From Mycobacterium sp. 1164985.4 (GTDB taxonomy: Bacteria > Actinomycetota > Actinomycetes > Mycobacteriales > Mycobacteriaceae), in assembly GCF_001668575.1 (NCBI RefSeq), contig NZ_LZMD01000027.1, forward strand, positions 1 to 45,210: 45,210 bases of DNA. The letters run 5' to 3'. Positions 24,196 through 33,234 of the stretch are shown here, piece after piece. Under the pieces are notes generated by a model, which did not search any database, was not told where the DNA came from, and saw only the letters and a program-made list of their open reading frames with translations. A program made the translations under genes and the position numbers. The first letter of the stretch is position 1; each line of letters starts with the position of its first letter.

Positions 24196-25401
24196 GTGAC
24201 GATCAGCACCGGTTCGAAGAGCCAGACGGCTCCTGACGTCTCGTCCGATCCGTACGGCTTCTTCGCCCACATGCGCAGCACCGACCCCGTGTGGCGCGGC
24301 ACCATCATGGACACTTCGCAGATGCCGCCGGAGTTGCTTCCGCCGGAGGAATGGACGCTGTTCGACTACGACAGCGTGTTCGCCGCGTTCCGGGACTGCG
24401 ACGTCTACGGCTCGCAGGTCTACCACCGCACGATCGAGATGGTGTTCGGGCCGACGATCCTCGGCATGCACGGCAAGCAGCACCACGACCACCGCGGCCT
24501 GATCTCCAACGCGTTCCGCCAGAGCGCGTTGGCGCATTGGGAACCGGAGGTGATCGTTCCGATCTGCGATCGGCTGGTCGACGAGTTCCTCGACGACGGT
24601 GAGGTCGATCTGGTCAAGGCCATGACGTTCGAGTTCCCCACCCGCGTCACGGCGGCGCTGTTGGGGCTCCCGCAGGAGGACCTCGATCTGTTCCGCCGCT
24701 TGTCGTTCGAACTGATATCCATCACCGACGACATCGAGGCGGGCCTGACCGCCTCGGTCGGACTCGGCGAGTATTTCCAGGCCCAGATCGACCAGCGGCG
24801 CCGCCGGATGACCGACGACATCATCGGCGACCTGGTCGACGCCGAGATCGACGGTGAGAAGCTGACCGACGAGGCGATCATCTCGTTTCTGCGACTGCTG
24901 CTTCCGGCCGGGTTGGAGACCACGTACCGGTCGTCGGGCAACCTGCTGTACCTGCTGTTGACCCACCCCGAGCAGCTCGCCGCGGTCGAGCGCGACCGCG
25001 AACTCATACCCGCCGCGATCGAGGAGGGCCTGCGGTTCGAGACACCGTTGGTGGCGGTCCCGCGGTGCACGACCCGCGACGTGGAGGTTCACGGCATCGG
25101 AATCCCGGAGGGCGCGCAGGTCAACCTATGCATCGGCTCGGCTAACCGTGACGAAAAGCGTTGGGAGAATGCCGATGTCTTCGACATCCATCGACCGAGG
25201 CGTGCGCACACCTCGTTCGCGGGCGGCCTGCACAGTTGCCTGGGCATGCACCTGGCCCGCGTGGAGACCCGGGTGATGTTGACCAGTTTGTTCGATCGCG
25301 CAACCGATTTCGAGTTACAGGTCGACGACGACACCCGGCTCGCCGGTCTGCCGTTCCGCTCCCCCATCCATCTGCCGGTCACCTTCTGCCCGACGCGATG
25401 A
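24196..25401 (+). CDS. Cytochrome P450
   Basis: A 401-residue soluble P450 starting at GTG (RBS GGGAGGC). I-helix LLLPAGLETTYRSS has Glu241 where most have Asp. ExxR is at 277-280 (EEGLR), and haem loop FAGGLHSCLGMHLAR gives Cys348. An insertion-like MPPELLPPEEWTLF segment follows residue 42. Its TGA overlaps the ATG of the alcohol dehydrogenase by 4 bases, so a hydroxylated product is probably passed straight to that enzyme. Confidence 0.94.
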   Translation: MTISTGSKSQTAPDVSSDPYGFFAHMRSTDPVWRGTIMDTSQMPPELLPPEEWTLFDYDSVFAAFRDCDVYGSQVYHRTIEMVFGPTILGMHGKQHHDHRGLISNAFRQSALAHWEPEVIVPICDRLVDEFLDDGEVDLVKAMTFEFPTRVTAALLGLPQEDLDLFRRLSFELISITDDIEAGLTASVGLGEYFQAQIDQRRRRMTDDIIGDLVDAEIDGEKLTDEAIISFLRLLLPAGLETTYRSSGNLLYLLLTHPEQLAAVERDRELIPAAIEEGLRFETPLVAVPRCTTRDVEVHGIGIPEGAQVNLCIGSANRDEKRWENADVFDIHRPRRAHTSFAGGLHSCLGMHLARVETRVMLTSLFDRATDFELQVDDDTRLAGLPFRSPIHLPVTFCPTR

Positions 25402-26555
25402 GGAGTCGCGCGGCAATCCTGCACGACGTCGGCGGCCCCTGGTCGGTCGAGGAGTTCGAGCTCGATTGGCCGCGCGCCGGCGAGGTGCTCGTCGAGATGG
25501 CCGCTGCCGGGCTGTGCCACTCCGACGATCACATCCTCAAGGGCGACATGTCCGTCTCCAACGACGTCGCCCGCCAGTACGGTCTGACGCCGATGTTCCC
25601 CACGATCGGTGGGCATGAGGGTTCCGGCATCGTCATCGAGATTGGCGCCGGGGTGGGCGAATTCGCGGTCGGCGATCACGTCGTGCTCTCGTTCGTGGCG
25701 GTGTGCGGACGGTGCCGGTGGTGTGCCTCAGGCGTGGAGTACCTGTGCGACGAGGGGGCCGGGACGATGGTGCCCGGCATGCCGACCGACGGCACGTTCC
25801 GCCACCACACGCTCGACGGTCGTCCGCTCGGTCATCTGTCGAAAGTGGGCGCCTTCGCCCGGCACACCGTGGTGTCGGCGCATTCGCTGGTCAAGATCGA
25901 CCCGCACCTGCCGCTGGTCCCCAGCGCGCTGCTCTCGTGCGCCGTCCCGACCGGCTACGGGTCGGCGGCGAACCGCGCCAACGTGCGCGGTGGGGACACC
26001 GTCGTGGTGGTCGGGGCGGGCGGCATCGGAACCGCGGCGATCCAGGGCGCGCGCATCAACGGCGCGGCACAGATCGTGGCCGTCGACCCGGTCGAGTTCA
26101 AACAGAAGGCCGCGCTGCGGTTCGGCGCCACACACAGCGTCTCGACGCTCACCGAAGCGCTGGACCTCGTTCGGGACCTCACCGCCGGCGTGATGGCGGA
26201 CAGCGTGGTCGCGGCGCCGTCTTTGATCGCGGGTGAGGACGTCAACGCCTACCTGAAGCTGACGCGTAAGGGCGGCACCTGCGTGCTGACCGGGATGACG
26301 GCTCAGACAACGCGATCGGTGAAGATCGCGCTACAGGACTTCGTCCTCTGGAACAAGAACCTCGTCGGCACCGTGTTCGGTTCGTGCAACCCGCGTGCCG
26401 ACATCGAACGGCTGGCAACCCTCTACACGTCCGGCCGCCTCCAACTCGACGAGATGATCACCCGTAGATATCGTCTCGACGAGATCAACGCCGCATACGA
26501 GGATCTGCTGAACGGCCAGATCATCCGGGGCGTCATCGATTACGCGCTCGGCTGA
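25398..26555 (+). CDS. Zinc-dependent alcohol dehydrogenase (MDR)
   Basis: A 385-residue medium-chain dehydrogenase. Catalytic zinc ligands: Cys40 (AGLCHSD), His73-Glu74 (GGHEGSG) and a Cys in LLSCAVPTGYG. Structural zinc Cys103, 106, 109 and 117 (VCGRCRWCASGVEYLC). Cofactor motif VVVGAGGIGTAA. It oxidises an alcohol to an aldehyde or ketone with NAD(P)+, fitting the P450-made alcohol and the aldehyde dehydrogenase at 10751. Overlap start ATG at 25398 is chosen over upstream frames that duplicate the P450. Confidence 0.93.
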   Translation: MRSRAAILHDVGGPWSVEEFELDWPRAGEVLVEMAAAGLCHSDDHILKGDMSVSNDVARQYGLTPMFPTIGGHEGSGIVIEIGAGVGEFAVGDHVVLSFVAVCGRCRWCASGVEYLCDEGAGTMVPGMPTDGTFRHHTLDGRPLGHLSKVGAFARHTVVSAHSLVKIDPHLPLVPSALLSCAVPTGYGSAANRANVRGGDTVVVVGAGGIGTAAIQGARINGAAQIVAVDPVEFKQKAALRFGATHSVSTLTEALDLVRDLTAGVMADSVVAAPSLIAGEDVNAYLKLTRKGGTCVLTGMTAQTTRSVKIALQDFVLWNKNLVGTVFGSCNPRADIERLATLYTSGRLQLDEMITRRYRLDEINAAYEDLLNGQIIRGVIDYALG

Positions 26556-26578
26556 CGCGCCGCCTTCACCGCGGCGCG
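26556..26578. terminator. Bidirectional terminator hairpin
   Basis: CGCGCCGC and GCGGCGCG form an 8-bp perfect stem with a 7-base loop between the ends of the convergent alcohol dehydrogenase and small secreted protein genes. Confidence 0.6.
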
Positions 26579-26582
26579 GCCG

Positions 26583-26822
26583 CTAGTACTGACCGAGCGG
26601 TCGGCACACGTTGGTGATCGGATTCCAGTACTCGCCGGGCGCGCACGCCAACGGCGCGGTCGCCACGGGCCCCCGGCACACGTTGTCGACCGGATCCCAC
26701 CACTGTCCGTTCGGACAGTTGATGGGTTGGGCGGCACCGGATGCCGCAGCGGCGATCGAGAACGCGGCTAGCGGGGCGGCGGTGGCGGCGACGATCATGG
26801 CACGCGAAATGATCCTGCTCAT
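26583..26822 (-). CDS. Small secreted Cys/Trp repeat protein
   Basis: A 79-residue protein with a signal peptide (MSRIISRAMIVAATAAPLAA, cleavage near ASGAAQP). The mature part is two copies of a ~20-residue unit: CPNGQWWDPVDNVCRGP and CAPGEYWNPITNVCRPL, each C-x2-G-x-W/Y-W-x-P-x2-NVCR. The pattern suggests two small disulphide-closed motifs, possibly for carbohydrate or protein binding at the cell surface. I know similar small proteins from mycobacteria but no function. ATG at 26822 is preferred as it puts the signal peptide at the N-terminus. Confidence 0.75.
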   Translation of the reverse strand: MSRIISRAMIVAATAAPLAAFSIAAAASGAAQPINCPNGQWWDPVDNVCRGPVATAPLACAPGEYWNPITNVCRPLGQY

Positions 26823-26865
26823 GCGTCGAGCTTGCCCCAAATGGGGCCGTCGCAAACGGGTTTTT

Positions 26866-28080
26866 CTAGGACACCACAACGTCGAGGCGCTCCCAGCCAC
26901 GTACCGTCGACGTCGGAGCCAGGCGCGCGGTCTCGGCGTCGATGTCCCACTCCGGCCAGCGGTTCAGCAGCTCATCGAGCGCGACGCGCCCCTCCAGCCG
27001 GGCGAGGTTGGCGCCCAGGCAGTAGTGCACACCTTTTCCGAAGGTGATGTGGCTGATGTTGTCACGGTGAATATCGAACACGTCGGGGTTGTCATAGCGC
27101 CGCGGATCGCGATTGGCCGCACCGAACATCAGCAACATCGCGCTGCCGGCGGGCACGGTGCGACCATGGGCCTCGAAATTCCGTGCGACCAAACGCGCCA
27201 CGTTGTGACCGGTCGGCTCGTACCGCAGCGTCTCGTCGACGACGCGCTGTAGCAACGACCGGTCTTCGACGACCTCGCGGCGCTGATCCGGGTGCTCGGC
27301 GAGCACCTTGGCCAACCAGCCGATGAGGCGGCCTGTCGTTTCGTTACCGGCGCCGGCGACGACCTGTGTGTAGTGCAGGACCTCCTTGCGTGTCAGCTTG
27401 CGGGTCACTCCGTTCTCGTCCTCGAACTCGACGTTGAGAAGGGCGGTCATCAGGTCGTCGGAGGGGTTCTTCGCGCGCCAGTCAACGTATTCGGCGTAGA
27501 TGCTGCCGTCGGCGATCTTGTCCGCGCGCACGACCTTCATCGGTGAGCCGGGCTTGGTGCGAAGGCTCGCGTCGTTGGCGTCGCGCACCGACACCTGCTC
27601 GGATTCCGGTATGCCCAGCAGCATTCCGATGACGCGCATAGGCATCATCGACGCGAGCTCGGCGATGATGTCGAAGCGGTCGGTGCCCACCAGTGGATCG
27701 AGGCAGTTCACGCAGTACTGACGGATCTGGCCCTCGAGCGCCGCCATCCGGCGGGGCGTGAACACCCGCGACATGAGGCCGCGCAACATCGTGTGAACCG
27801 GTGGATCCTCCATCATCATCACGCCCTTGGGCATGTCGAACTGCGACTGGATGAGCTCGAGGATGTCGCCGCGGCTGTTGGAGAAGGTCTGCCAGTCGAG
27901 CAGCGCCCGCTCAACGTCCTCGTGGCGTGACAACGCCCAGAAGTCGTAGGCCTCGTTGTAGTAGAGCGGCGCTTCTTCCCGCAGCCGGGCGTACGTGGGA
28001 TAAGGGTCCGCGACGATGTCCACCCGGTACGGGTCGTAGTAGACCGCGCTGCCGTGGGCCTTCTCATCAACTGCGGTCAT
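26866..28080 (-). CDS. Cytochrome P450
   Basis: A 404-residue soluble P450. I-helix VVAGAGNETTGRL (Glu248-Thr249 in place of Asp-Thr), ExxR at 283-286 (DETLR), haem loop ITFGKGVHYCLGANLARLE with Cys354. It resembles mycobacterial CYPs of the steroid/terpene-oxidising kind, but no family is assigned. It is divergent from a TetR gene, with a perfect 20-bp palindrome between them, so it appears to be controlled separately from the other two P450s. Confidence 0.94.
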   Translation of the reverse strand: MTAVDEKAHGSAVYYDPYRVDIVADPYPTYARLREEAPLYYNEAYDFWALSRHEDVERALLDWQTFSNSRGDILELIQSQFDMPKGVMMMEDPPVHTMLRGLMSRVFTPRRMAALEGQIRQYCVNCLDPLVGTDRFDIIAELASMMPMRVIGMLLGIPESEQVSVRDANDASLRTKPGSPMKVVRADKIADGSIYAEYVDWRAKNPSDDLMTALLNVEFEDENGVTRKLTRKEVLHYTQVVAGAGNETTGRLIGWLAKVLAEHPDQRREVVEDRSLLQRVVDETLRYEPTGHNVARLVARNFEAHGRTVPAGSAMLLMFGAANRDPRRYDNPDVFDIHRDNISHITFGKGVHYCLGANLARLEGRVALDELLNRWPEWDIDAETARLAPTSTVRGWERLDVVVS

Positions 28081-28137
28081 CGGATCTCCCCTGCTTCAGG
28101 AGGCTCGGGCTGCGCCATCGTCGCAGCTCCCCTCGCT

Positions 28138-28157
28138 TGTTGGGCGATCGCCCAACA
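28138..28157. promoter_or_regulatory. Perfect 20-bp palindrome, probable TetR operator
   Basis: The halves TGTTGGGCGA and TCGCCCAACA are exact reverse complements without spacer. The site lies 14 bases before the TetR start and 57 bases before the P450 start. This size and symmetry are typical of TetR-dimer operators. Confidence 0.8.
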
Positions 28158-28171
28158 TCTAAGCTGGCGCC

Positions 28172-28768
28172 ATGTCTAGCAGCCCGGTCGGCGAGCGGTC
28201 AAGGGGTGGACGCGAGTCGGCCGCACGCTCCGCCCTGATCGAGGCGACCGCGCAGGTCATGCTGGAAGAGGGCTACGCCGCGGCCACGTCGCGGCGGGTC
28301 GCGGCGCGGGCGGGCGTGAAGCCTGCACTCGTGCACTACTACTTCCCGAGCATGGACGATTTGTTCCTGGCGGTGCTGCGCGAAGGCGCCGAGGCCAACC
28401 TCGTTCGCCAGAGCGAAGCGGCGGAGGCCGACGAACCACTGCACGCGCTGTGGCGACTCAACAGCACGCATGGAGCCCGGTTGTTCATGGAGTTCATGGC
28501 CTTGGCGAACCACCGCAAAGCCATTCGCAGTGAGATCGCGGCCTACGCGGAGAGGTTCGGCGGCGTCGAGGAAAGGGTGGTGGCCGCGGCGATGAAGGCG
28601 CACGGCGCGGACGTGGAGGCGTTTCCGCCCGTCGTAATGTCTATGATCGTGACGAGCCTGGCCCGTATCGTCCTGCTCGAACGCGGGCTCGGCATAACCC
28701 GAGGTCACGCCGAGGCGGAGGCGTTCATCGAACGCTATCTGGACCGCTTCGAGATCAAGCCATCGTGA
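28172..28768 (+). CDS. TetR-family transcriptional regulator
   Basis: A 198-residue regulator. The DNA-binding domain is residues ~15-65 (SALIEATAQVMLEEGYAAAT, RRVAARAGVKPALVHYYFPS, MDDLFLAVL), with the recognition helix ending in the usual YYFPSMDDL. The C-terminal part is a helical ligand pocket containing FMEFMALANHRKAIR. It probably represses the divergent P450 and itself through the palindrome at 28138-28157. The ligand is likely the P450 substrate or product. No clear RBS precedes the ATG. Confidence 0.92.
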   Translation: MSSSPVGERSRGGRESAARSALIEATAQVMLEEGYAAATSRRVAARAGVKPALVHYYFPSMDDLFLAVLREGAEANLVRQSEAAEADEPLHALWRLNSTHGARLFMEFMALANHRKAIRSEIAAYAERFGGVEERVVAAAMKAHGADVEAFPPVVMSMIVTSLARIVLLERGLGITRGHAEAEAFIERYLDRFEIKPS

Positions 28769-28774
28769 CCTGGA

Positions 28775-28797
28775 TCACCCCGTGTCGACACGGGTGA
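28775..28797 (+). terminator. Hairpin after the TetR gene
   Basis: CCCGTG-TCGA-CACGGG (28779-28794) is a perfect 16-bp palindrome flanked by TCAC/GTGA that can extend the stem with one bulge. It starts 7 bases after the TetR stop. It may be a terminator, or an operator for the mmpS operon that follows. Confidence 0.5.
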
Positions 28798-28841
28798 CCA
28801 GCAGCACTCTGACTTGAGTTAACCTAGGGCTCAATGAGAAC

Positions 28842-28847
28842 TTATAT
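28842..28847 (+). promoter_or_regulatory. Candidate -10 box of the mmpS-mmpL operon
   Basis: TTATAT sits 7 bases before a GTG at 28855, the spacing seen for leaderless mycobacterial transcripts. Just upstream, TTGAG and CTCAA (28814-28834) are inverted around CCTAGG, a possible operator. No experimental start is known. Confidence 0.3.
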
Positions 28848-28854
28848 GGGCTAA

Positions 28855-28929
28855 GTGACGCACGGATCCATGCACAGCGACGAATACGACATGAGGGCGG
28901 ATATGGGCTGCATCGGGCGGGGACGGTAA
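28855..28929 (+). CDS. Possible leader peptide (uORF) coupled to mmpS
   Basis: A 24-codon frame from GTG 28855 (or 19 codons from ATG 28870) ends in TAA whose last base is the A of the mmpS ATG (TAATG). The predicted peptide contains MHSDEYDMRADMGCIGRGR, with one Cys. Neither start has a good RBS, but the GTG could be the first base of a leaderless message. The overlap would couple translation of mmpS to the leader. It may be chance, so confidence is low. Confidence 0.3.
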   Translation: MTHGSMHSDEYDMRADMGCIGRGR

Positions 28930-29357
28930 TGCTCCGACGCGCAAGGAAGATCTGGCTGCCGATCGTCATCATCGTCGTGGTGGCGATCGCCGGTTTCACG
29001 GTCAGCCGCATCCGCACCTTCTTCGGGGCCGAAGGCATCATCGTCACCCCCCGAGTCTTCGCGGAAGACCCCGAGCCCTTCGACCCCAAGGTCGTCAAGT
29101 ACGAGATCTTCGGCACCGGCACGTATGCGGACATCAACTATCTCGACCTCGACGCGAGGCCCCAACGGATCGACGGCGCATCGCTGCCGTGGACGCTCAC
29201 GCTACAGACCACAGCGCCGTCGGCCGCACCCAACATCGTGGCGCAAGGCGACGGTCAGAGCATCACCTGCCGGATCACCGTCGATGACGAGATCAAGGAC
29301 GAAAGAACCTCCACCGGCGTGAACGCCCAAACCTTCTGCTTCGTGAAATCCGCATGA
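28929..29357 (+). CDS. mmpS: MmpS-family membrane accessory protein
   Basis: A 142-residue protein with one N-terminal membrane helix ([20 protein letters not shown], residues ~9-28) and a periplasmic beta domain: [60 protein letters not shown], ending [10 protein letters not shown]. The two Cys could form a disulphide. MmpS proteins work with MmpL exporters of lipids, siderophores or drugs. The TGA overlaps the mmpL ATG by 4 bases, so the pair are co-translated. Confidence 0.95.
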   Translation: MLRRARKIWLPIVIIVVVAIAGFTVSRIRTFFGAEGIIVTPRVFAEDPEPFDPKVVKYEIFGTGTYADINYLDLDARPQRIDGASLPWTLTLQTTAPSAAPNIVAQGDGQSITCRITVDDEIKDERTSTGVNAQTFCFVKSA

Positions 29358-32260
29358 CCTCACCGACGAACGAGGCTCCCACGGACGCCTTCCCTCCCGT
29401 TCGGCACGGCAAGCGGCCCTTCATCCCCCGCGTGATCCGCGCCTTCGCGGTGCCGATCATCCTCGGCTGGATCGCGATCATCGCGGTCGTCAATGTGGCT
29501 GTGCCGCAACTGGAAACGGTCGGACAGATGCGCGCGGTCTCGATGAGCCCGGACTTCGCGCCGTCGATGATCGCGATGAAGCGCGTGGGGCACGTCTTCG
29601 AGGAGTACGACTCCGACAGTTCGGCGATGATCGTCATCGAGGGCGAAGAGCCCCTCGGTGAGGACACCCGCGCCTTCTACGGCGAAATGGTCTCCAAGCT
29701 GGAGGCCGACAAGAAGCACGTCCAAAGCGTCCAGGACTTCTGGAGCGATCCACTGACGGCCTCCGGCGCGCAGAGCAGCGACGGTAAAGCCGCCTACGTG
29801 CAGGTCTACCTGTCCGGTAACCAGGGCGAGGCGCTGGCCAACGAGTCGGTCGAAGCGGTCCAGAAACTCGTTGCCGGCATGCAGCCACCGCCCGGCGTCA
29901 AGGTCTACGTGACCGGCCCGGCGGCGCTCGCGGCCGATCAGCACATCGCCGGTGACCGCAGCATGCGGATGATCGAGGCGCTCACGTTCACCGTGATCAT
30001 CACGATGCTGCTGCTCGTATACCGCTCGATCATCACGGTGTTGCTGACGCTGGTGATGGTCGTCTTGCAGCTGTCCGCCGCCCGCGGGGTCGTCGCGTTC
30101 CTCGGCTACCACGAGATCATCGGCCTCTCGACGTTCGCGACGAACCTCCTGGTGACGTTGGCGATCGCCGCGGGAACCGACTACGCGATCTTCTTGACGG
30201 GGCGCTATCAAGAGGCCCGCGGACTCGGCGAAGACCGGGAAACCGCGTACTACACGATGTTCCACGGCACGGCGCACGTGGTGCTGGGCTCGGGCCTGAC
30301 GATCGCCGGCGCGCTGTTCTGTCTGAGCTTCACCCGGCTGCCCTATTTCCAGACCATGGGTGTGCCGCTGGCCATCGGCATGGTGACCTCGGTGTTTGCC
30401 GCCCTGACGCTGGGGCCGGCGATCATCAGCTTCGCGAGCCGGTTCGGCAAGATTCTCGAACCCAAGCGGGCGATGCGGGTGCGCGGCTGGCGCAAGCTCG
30501 GCGCTGCGGTGGTGCGCTGGCCCGGACCGATTCTGGTCGCGACGGTGGCCCTGTCGCTGGTGGGCCTGCTGGCGCTGCCCGGTTACCGCACCAACTACAA
30601 CGACCGGAACTACCTGCCCGCCGACCTGCCGGCCAACCAGGGGTACGCGGCCGCCGACCGGCACTTCTCACAGGCCCGGATGAACCCCGAGCTGCTGATG
30701 ATCGAAAGCGATCACGACCTGCGGAACTCCGCGGACTTCCTGGTCATCGACAAGATCGCCAAGCAGGTCTTCCGGGTGCCCGGGATCTCGCGCGTGCAGG
30801 CGATCACCCGGCCCGACGGTAAGCCCATCGAGCACACCTCGATTCCGTTCCAGATCAGCATGCAGGGCACCACCCAGCAAATGAACCAGAAGTATCTGCA
30901 GGACCGGATGGCCGACATGCTGGTGCAGGCTGACGAGATGGCCAAGACCATCGCCAACATGGAGCGGATGTCCAAGCTCACCGAGGAAATGGCCGCGACC
31001 ACGCACAGCATGGTCACGAAGATGAAGGACATGACCGTCGACGTGGCCGAGCTGCGTGACAACATCGCCAACTTCGACGACTTCTTCCGGCCCATCCGCA
31101 ACTACTTCTACTGGGAACCGCACTGCTTCAACATCCCGATCTGCTGGGCGTTCCGATCGGTGTTCGACACCCTCGACGGCATCAACACGATGACCGACGA
31201 CATCCAGAACCTGCTGCCCGACATGGAGCGGCTGGACAAGCTGATGCCGCAGATGGTCACGCTCATGCCGCCGATGATTGAAACGATGAAGACGATGCGG
31301 ACGATGATGTTGACGATGTACTCGTCGCAGAAGGGCATGCAGGACCAGATGGCAGCCATGCAGGAGAACTCCACTGCCATGGGTGATGCCTTCGACGCGT
31401 CGATGAACGACGACTCGTTCTACCTCCCGCCGGAAGTCTTCGACAACGAAGAGTTCAAGAAGGGCATGGAGAACTTCATCTCCCCGGACGGCAAATCGGT
31501 GCGGTTCATCGTCGCCCACGACGGCGACCCGATGACCCCCGAGGGCATCGCGCGGATCGACTCGATCAAGCAGGCCGCCAAGGAGGCCATCAAGGGCACT
31601 CCGCTGGAGGGCTCCAAGATCTACCTCGCCGGTACCGCCGCGGTGTACAAGGACATGTCGGACGGCAACAGCTATGACCTGATGATCGCGGCGATCCTCG
31701 CGCTCGCGCTTATTTTCACGATCATGCTGCTGTTGACCCGCGCCGTGGTGGCCGCCGCGGTAATCGTCGGCACGGTGGTGATCTCGCTCGGCGCGTCGTT
31801 CGGCCTGTCGATCCTGATCTGGCAGCACATCATCGGCGTTGAGTTGCACTGGATGGTCATGGCGATGGCCATCATCATCCTGTTGGCCGTCGGCGCGGAC
31901 TACAACCTGCTGCTCGTGTCGCGGCTCAAGGAAGAGCTGCATGCGGGCATCAGAACCGGGATCATCCGGGCGATGGGCGGTAGCGGTTCCGTTGTCACCT
32001 CAGCTGGGCTGGTCTTCGCGTTCACGATGATGTCGATGGCTGTCAGCGAATTGACAGTCATCGGACAAGTCGGAACAACCATCGGACTGGGCCTGTTGTT
32101 CGATACTCTTGTGATCCGGGCATTCATGACGCCGTCCATAGCGGCGCTCATGGGTAAGTGGTTCTGGTGGCCACAGCGGGTGCGAGAACGTCCAGTGCCT
32201 GTACCGTGGCCGAAACCGAGGGAACTGACGCTGTCAGGGGGGGAAGGAGCACAGTCATGA
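29354..32260 (+). CDS. mmpL: MmpL-family RND transporter (MmpL4/5-like)
   Basis: A 968-residue RND exporter with 11-12 membrane helices. The proton-relay Asp-Tyr pairs are visible: [11 protein letters not shown] (Asp276-Tyr277) and [12 protein letters not shown] (about 848-849). Between the two membrane halves lies a long periplasmic coiled-coil insert rich in Met (residues ~500-700) with [12 protein letters not shown] carrying two Cys; such an insert marks the MmpL4/MmpL5 group. It should move a lipid, glycolipid or siderophore across the inner membrane with its MmpS partner. The cargo is not known. The stop overlaps the next gene start by 4 bases. Confidence 0.95.
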   Translation: MTSPTNEAPTDAFPPVRHGKRPFIPRVIRAFAVPIILGWIAIIAVVNVAVPQLETVGQMRAVSMSPDFAPSMIAMKRVGHVFEEYDSDSSAMIVIEGEEPLGEDTRAFYGEMVSKLEADKKHVQSVQDFWSDPLTASGAQSSDGKAAYVQVYLSGNQGEALANESVEAVQKLVAGMQPPPGVKVYVTGPAALAADQHIAGDRSMRMIEALTFTVIITMLLLVYRSIITVLLTLVMVVLQLSAARGVVAFLGYHEIIGLSTFATNLLVTLAIAAGTDYAIFLTGRYQEARGLGEDRETAYYTMFHGTAHVVLGSGLTIAGALFCLSFTRLPYFQTMGVPLAIGMVTSVFAALTLGPAIISFASRFGKILEPKRAMRVRGWRKLGAAVVRWPGPILVATVALSLVGLLALPGYRTNYNDRNYLPADLPANQGYAAADRHFSQARMNPELLMIESDHDLRNSADFLVIDKIAKQVFRVPGISRVQAITRPDGKPIEHTSIPFQISMQGTTQQMNQKYLQDRMADMLVQADEMAKTIANMERMSKLTEEMAATTHSMVTKMKDMTVDVAELRDNIANFDDFFRPIRNYFYWEPHCFNIPICWAFRSVFDTLDGINTMTDDIQNLLPDMERLDKLMPQMVTLMPPMIETMKTMRTMMLTMYSSQKGMQDQMAAMQENSTAMGDAFDASMNDDSFYLPPEVFDNEEFKKGMENFISPDGKSVRFIVAHDGDPMTPEGIARIDSIKQAAKEAIKGTPLEGSKIYLAGTAAVYKDMSDGNSYDLMIAAILALALIFTIMLLLTRAVVAAAVIVGTVVISLGASFGLSILIWQHIIGVELHWMVMAMAIIILLAVGADYNLLLVSRLKEELHAGIRTGIIRAMGGSGSVVTSAGLVFAFTMMSMAVSELTVIGQVGTTIGLGLLFDTLVIRAFMTPSIAALMGKWFWWPQRVRERPVPVPWPKPRELTLSGGEGAQS

Positions 32261-32595
32261 AACGACTGATTGTTGGAGTAGCCGCCGCGGCCGCCGCGCT
32301 CGTGGTGGCGGCGCCCGCCCAGGCGCAGGACATCGACACCGATTTCACCAACGAGCTGCACACGTACGGGATCTACGGGCAGAAGGACTACAACGCCTGG
32401 ATGGGGAAGATCACGTGCAAGCGGATACGCAAGGGTGTCGACCGGGACGTCTACGCCTCGGCGCAGTTCGTTCAGAATCAGCTGGCGCGCGGCCAGAACA
32501 GCACTGAGCAGTCGTGGAAGTTCCTCGCGGGTGCGCTGCGCTTCTACTGCCCCGACCGTCTGCCGATTCTCGACCAAGCCCGTGACCACAGCTAA
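32257..32595 (+). CDS. Secreted DUF732-like protein of the MmpL operon
   Basis: A 112-residue exported protein with a signal peptide ([19 protein letters not shown], cleavage at AQAQD). The mature part [51 protein letters not shown] has two Cys and the DUF732 helix pattern. It starts on the MmpL stop (ATGA overlap) after a strong GGGAAGGAG, so it is made with the exporter. A role as a periplasmic carrier or accessory of MmpL export is an inference from this coupling. Confidence 0.85.
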   Translation: MKRLIVGVAAAAAALVVAAPAQAQDIDTDFTNELHTYGIYGQKDYNAWMGKITCKRIRKGVDRDVYASAQFVQNQLARGQNSTEQSWKFLAGALRFYCPDRLPILDQARDHS

Positions 32596-32611
32596 AGCTA
32601 GGAGCCGAAAA

Positions 32612-33064
32612 GTGTTTCGTAAAGCGACGATTGCGTTGGCATCACTGGGCTGTGCGGCGATGCTGTTCCCGGCCACCGCTGGCGCGGACGCCACGGACGA
32701 CTATCCGATCCCCAACCGGATCATGCGGACTCCGTGCACGGTCGACCAGTACATGGCCGCCGTCCGCGATCAGGACCCGTTCTACTTCGAGCGCTACATG
32801 ATCGACTACCACAACCGGCCCGCCGATGTGCAAAAGGGCGCCCGCGACCGGATCTACTGGTTCTTCTCGCTGGACTACGCCGGCCGTCGCCAGTATTCGG
32901 AGAACACCGCAACCAACGTGTTCTACGAGCAGATGGCCACCCGCTGGGGCAACTGGGCCAAGTTGTTCTTCAACAACAAGGGTGTCGTCGCGCACGCGAC
33001 CGACGTGTGCATGAACTACCCACCGAGCCAGCCCGAAATCTGGAACTGGACCGCCACGCCGTAG
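32612..33064 (+). CDS. Secreted DUF5078-like protein
   Basis: A 150-residue exported protein starting at GTG with AGGAG 7 bases upstream. Signal peptide to about residue 25 (TAGADATDDYP). The mature part contains DYPIPNRIMRTPCTVDQYMA, YFERYMIDYHNRP, then NVFYEQMATRWGNWAKLFFN and VVAHATDVCMNYPP; two Cys likely pair. It matches my recollection of mycobacterial DUF5078 proteins; the function is unknown. It lies 16 bp after the DUF732-like gene in the same operon. Six base-pair stem-loop AGCCCG/CGGGCT follows at 33078-33097. Confidence 0.8.
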   Translation: MFRKATIALASLGCAAMLFPATAGADATDDYPIPNRIMRTPCTVDQYMAAVRDQDPFYFERYMIDYHNRPADVQKGARDRIYWFFSLDYAGRRQYSENTATNVFYEQMATRWGNWAKLFFNNKGVVAHATDVCMNYPPSQPEIWNWTATP

Positions 33065-33234
33065 TCAGGCTCAGGGCAGCCCGTCGAACAGCGGGCTCAA
33101 GGCCAGCTGAACCGCGGCGCCCGGCATCTCGAAGAGCCCGGTGCAACCAGGCGACTCACGGTTGAGTTCCGTTTGCCGCCGCGCGATCCGTGAACGGCGT
33201 GTCACGTCTGGACGCCTCGGCGCGACATAGTTGT

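Noticed and set aside
29360..31942. Two very long minus-strand open frames across the first mmpL
   Set aside because: Their products are Arg/His/Asp-rich without motifs and mirror the codon bias of mmpL; antisense artefacts.
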